This document shows positions 5,899-7,024 of a stretch of 7,024 nucleotides of DNA, one piece after another; the stretch's first letter is position 1, and each line of letters begins with the position of its first letter. The position numbers and the translations under genes were made by a program. The notes beneath the pieces were generated by a model, which had not been told where the DNA came from, made no database searches, and was given only the letters and a program-made list of their open reading frames with translations. This DNA is from Rickettsiales bacterium (lineage in GTDB: Bacteria > Pseudomonadota > Alphaproteobacteria > Rickettsiales > UBA1997), in NCBI GenBank assembly GCA_031284025.1, contig JAITAR010000016.1:1-7024 (forward strand), given 5' to 3'.

Positions 5899-6459
5899 AT
5901 GCTGCGAATGGTTGTGGGACTTGGTAATCCGGGGGAAAGGTATAGATCTACCAGGCATAATTTTGGGTTTATGTGTATTGACGGTATAGTAGAAAAATAT
6001 GGTTTGGACACAAGAAAATCTAAATTTAGCGCGGAGATTTTCTGTGGATCCATTGAAAACTATGATGTAATGGCTGTTAAACCTAAGACTTTCATGAACA
6101 ATTCTGGAGTAGCCGTTAGACAGCTGAAATTATTCTACAAAATTCCAGAAGAGAATATTTTTGTTTTCCATGATGATTTGGATTTGGAACTTTGCAGAGT
6201 GAAGCTAAAGGTGGGTGGTAGTGATGGGGGTCATAATGGAATAAAAAGTATAGATGCGATGATTGGTAGGAATTATAGCCGTATAAGGTTGGGTATTGGA
6301 AGACCGAAAGAAAAAAGCGAAATTATAAATTTCGTTACCGAAGATTTTACTTTGGAAGAAATTGTGAAAGTTAAGAATACGGTCGTTAGAATTGGCAGTG
6401 CTGTGGGAGAACTTTTTACTAGGAGAGAAAATTTTATAAATAGACTACTTAACAACTGA
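5899..6459 (+). CDS. pth: peptidyl-tRNA hydrolase
   Basis: Pth cleaves the ester bond of peptidyl-tRNAs that drop off the ribosome, recycling tRNA in the cytosol; it is essential in most bacteria. The 186-residue length is normal. Signatures are complete: VVGLGNPG (5-12, N10), RHNFGF (19-24, catalytic H20), KPKTFMNNSG (61-70, N68), HDDLDL (91-96, D93) and GGSDGGHNGIKSI (106-118, N113). These correspond to N10, H20, N68, D93 and N114 of the E. coli enzyme. The start is ambiguous: ATG 5899 puts N10 and H20 at E. coli-like numbers, while ATG 5908 (M4) has a better-spaced GGA nine bases upstream. It follows def after 56 bases, probably on the same transcript. In many other bacteria pth sits next to rplY and ychF, so this neighbourhood is different. 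Confidence 0.95.
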   Translation: MLRMVVGLGNPGERYRSTRHNFGFMCIDGIVEKYGLDTRKSKFSAEIFCGSIENYDVMAVKPKTFMNNSGVAVRQLKLFYKIPEENIFVFHDDLDLELCRVKLKVGGSDGGHNGIKSIDAMIGRNYSRIRLGIGRPKEKSEIINFVTEDFTLEEIVKVKNTVVRIGSAVGELFTRRENFINRLLNN

Positions 6460-6470
6460 CAAATTATTCT

Positions 6471-6488
6471 CTCTCACTTCTGTGAGAG
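6471..6488. terminator. hairpin between convergent pth and autotransporter genes
   Basis: CTCTCAC (6471-6477) and GTGAGAG (6482-6488) form a perfect 7-bp stem with a 4-base loop. It lies 12 bases after the pth stop and 24 bases from the end of the opposing gene. Neither side has a proper T-run: TTCGCATAAG follows on plus, AGAATAATTTG on minus. Its position suggests it serves both transcripts, by weak termination or by protecting 3' ends. Confidence 0.45.
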
Positions 6489-6511
6489 TTCGCATAAGAT
6501 AAAATACGGTT

Positions 6512-7024
6512 TTAAAAACTACACTTTATCGTAGCACCAACAGAAAACGACCTGTAGCCGCTAGCACCTCGATAGCTGCCACCCAAAGAAACTGACATAT
6601 TTTTATTCAACTGATAGCTCAGACCCAGAGCCACAGAGCCAAACAGTTTGCCCACCTCCCTACCTCTACTTTTCAATTTGCCCGAGCTGGAGTATTCTCT
6701 AAAGCTGGCAGAAATCTCTGGACTGGAATAGGACAGTAGATAGCTGGTGCCAAGGGAAATGAATGGTCTGAAATTGGCTATATCCATAGCCATAGTCAAA
6801 TTTAAACTGCCGGCCACCAGGTGATGGCTGCCACCGTCTATCGTTAAATTTAAAACTCCTGCGCCTTCTTCGCTAAATTTGCCGTAGCTCAACAGAGAGG
6901 TTTCTAGCGATGCTGAAGGAGTGAAAATCAGATAGCCTCTAACTCTAAATTCTTTCTCCAGCGCCATAGCTGCATTGAATATGTTGGTGGAAAAATTTGA
7001 TTTTGCTATCTCATTTAGTTTCTC
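6512..7024 (-). CDS. autotransporter beta-barrel, C-terminal part (partial, enters from right edge)
   Basis: The last 170 residues of a larger protein; the frame is open to the right edge with no stop. An internal ATG at 6967 is not taken as the start, because coding continues upstream of it in frame. The sequence shows alternating hydrophobic and polar residues in amphipathic strands (for example YLIFTPSASLETSLLSYGKF, HHLVAGSLNLTMAMDI, FRPFISLGTSYLLSY, KLFGSVALGLSYQL, MSVSLGGSY and SFSVGATIKCSF). It ends in Phe, the C-terminal signal recognised by the BAM complex in outer-membrane barrels. This pattern fits the translocator barrel of a type V autotransporter, possibly of the same Pmp-like family as the gene at the left edge. 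The passenger is outside the window, so its function cannot be told. It is convergent with pth, 52 bases apart. Confidence 0.75.
   Translation of the reverse strand, partial: EKLNEIAKSNFSTNIFNAAMALEKEFRVRGYLIFTPSASLETSLLSYGKFSEEGAGVLNLTIDGGSHHLVAGSLNLTMAMDIANFRPFISLGTSYLLSYSSPEISASFREYSSSGKLKSRGREVGKLFGSVALGLSYQLNKNMSVSLGGSYRGASGYRSFSVGATIKCSF

Noticed and set aside
1..7024. tRNA, rRNA, insertion sequence or attachment site
   Set aside because: No cloverleaf-like segment, rRNA stretch, transposase motif or terminal inverted repeats were recognised by eye; a covariance-model or IS search was not possible.

Overview
The window looks like part of the chromosome of an AT-rich, probably host-associated alphaproteobacterium, with Rickettsiales or Holosporales as the best guess. 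This rests on remembered family resemblance, not on a search: the FabG, YebC, peptide deformylase and Pth proteins read like rickettsial or alphaproteobacterial versions, intergenic DNA is very AT-rich, and surface autotransporters frame the housekeeping genes.

Layout. (1) Positions 1-1374, minus strand: the N-terminal 458 residues of a large secreted protein. It has a signal peptide followed by a beta-helix passenger built from GGA[I/L] and FxxN motifs, the hallmark of chlamydial polymorphic membrane proteins (Pmp). It runs off the left edge. (2) About 1594-2340, plus strand, divergent from the first gene: FabG, a 3-oxoacyl-ACP reductase. (3) 2341-3017: 677 bases with no intact gene. On the minus strand it holds a strong sigma70-type promoter, a short U-rich transcribed stretch with a possible Phe-rich leader peptide, a clear intrinsic terminator, and then the 5'-truncated remnant of a DUF488-family gene. 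(4) 3018-4211, minus strand: a membrane-anchored, NagZ-like glycoside hydrolase family 3 protein with its own promoter. (5) 4449-6459, plus strand: yebC-def-pth, a compact translation-related cluster. yebC and def overlap by 4 bases. The deformylase carries an unusual N-terminal transmembrane segment. (6) 6512-7024, minus strand, convergent with pth: the last 170 residues of an outer-membrane autotransporter beta-barrel ending in Phe, which runs in from the right edge.

How the genes work together. YebC (translation factor), Def (N-terminal deformylation of nascent chains) and Pth (recycling of peptidyl-tRNA) all act on products of the ribosome, so a shared transcript makes sense. FabG serves fatty-acid elongation for the membrane and NagZ serves murein recycling or remodelling. 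The two autotransporter pieces probably belong to two members of a surface-protein family.

No complete new multi-gene system is visible. The points most worth a second look are the Pmp-like protein in an alphaproteobacterial setting, the membrane-anchored deformylase, the Asp-to-Asn change in the NagZ catalytic loop, and the orphan promoter/U-rich RNA/terminator unit.
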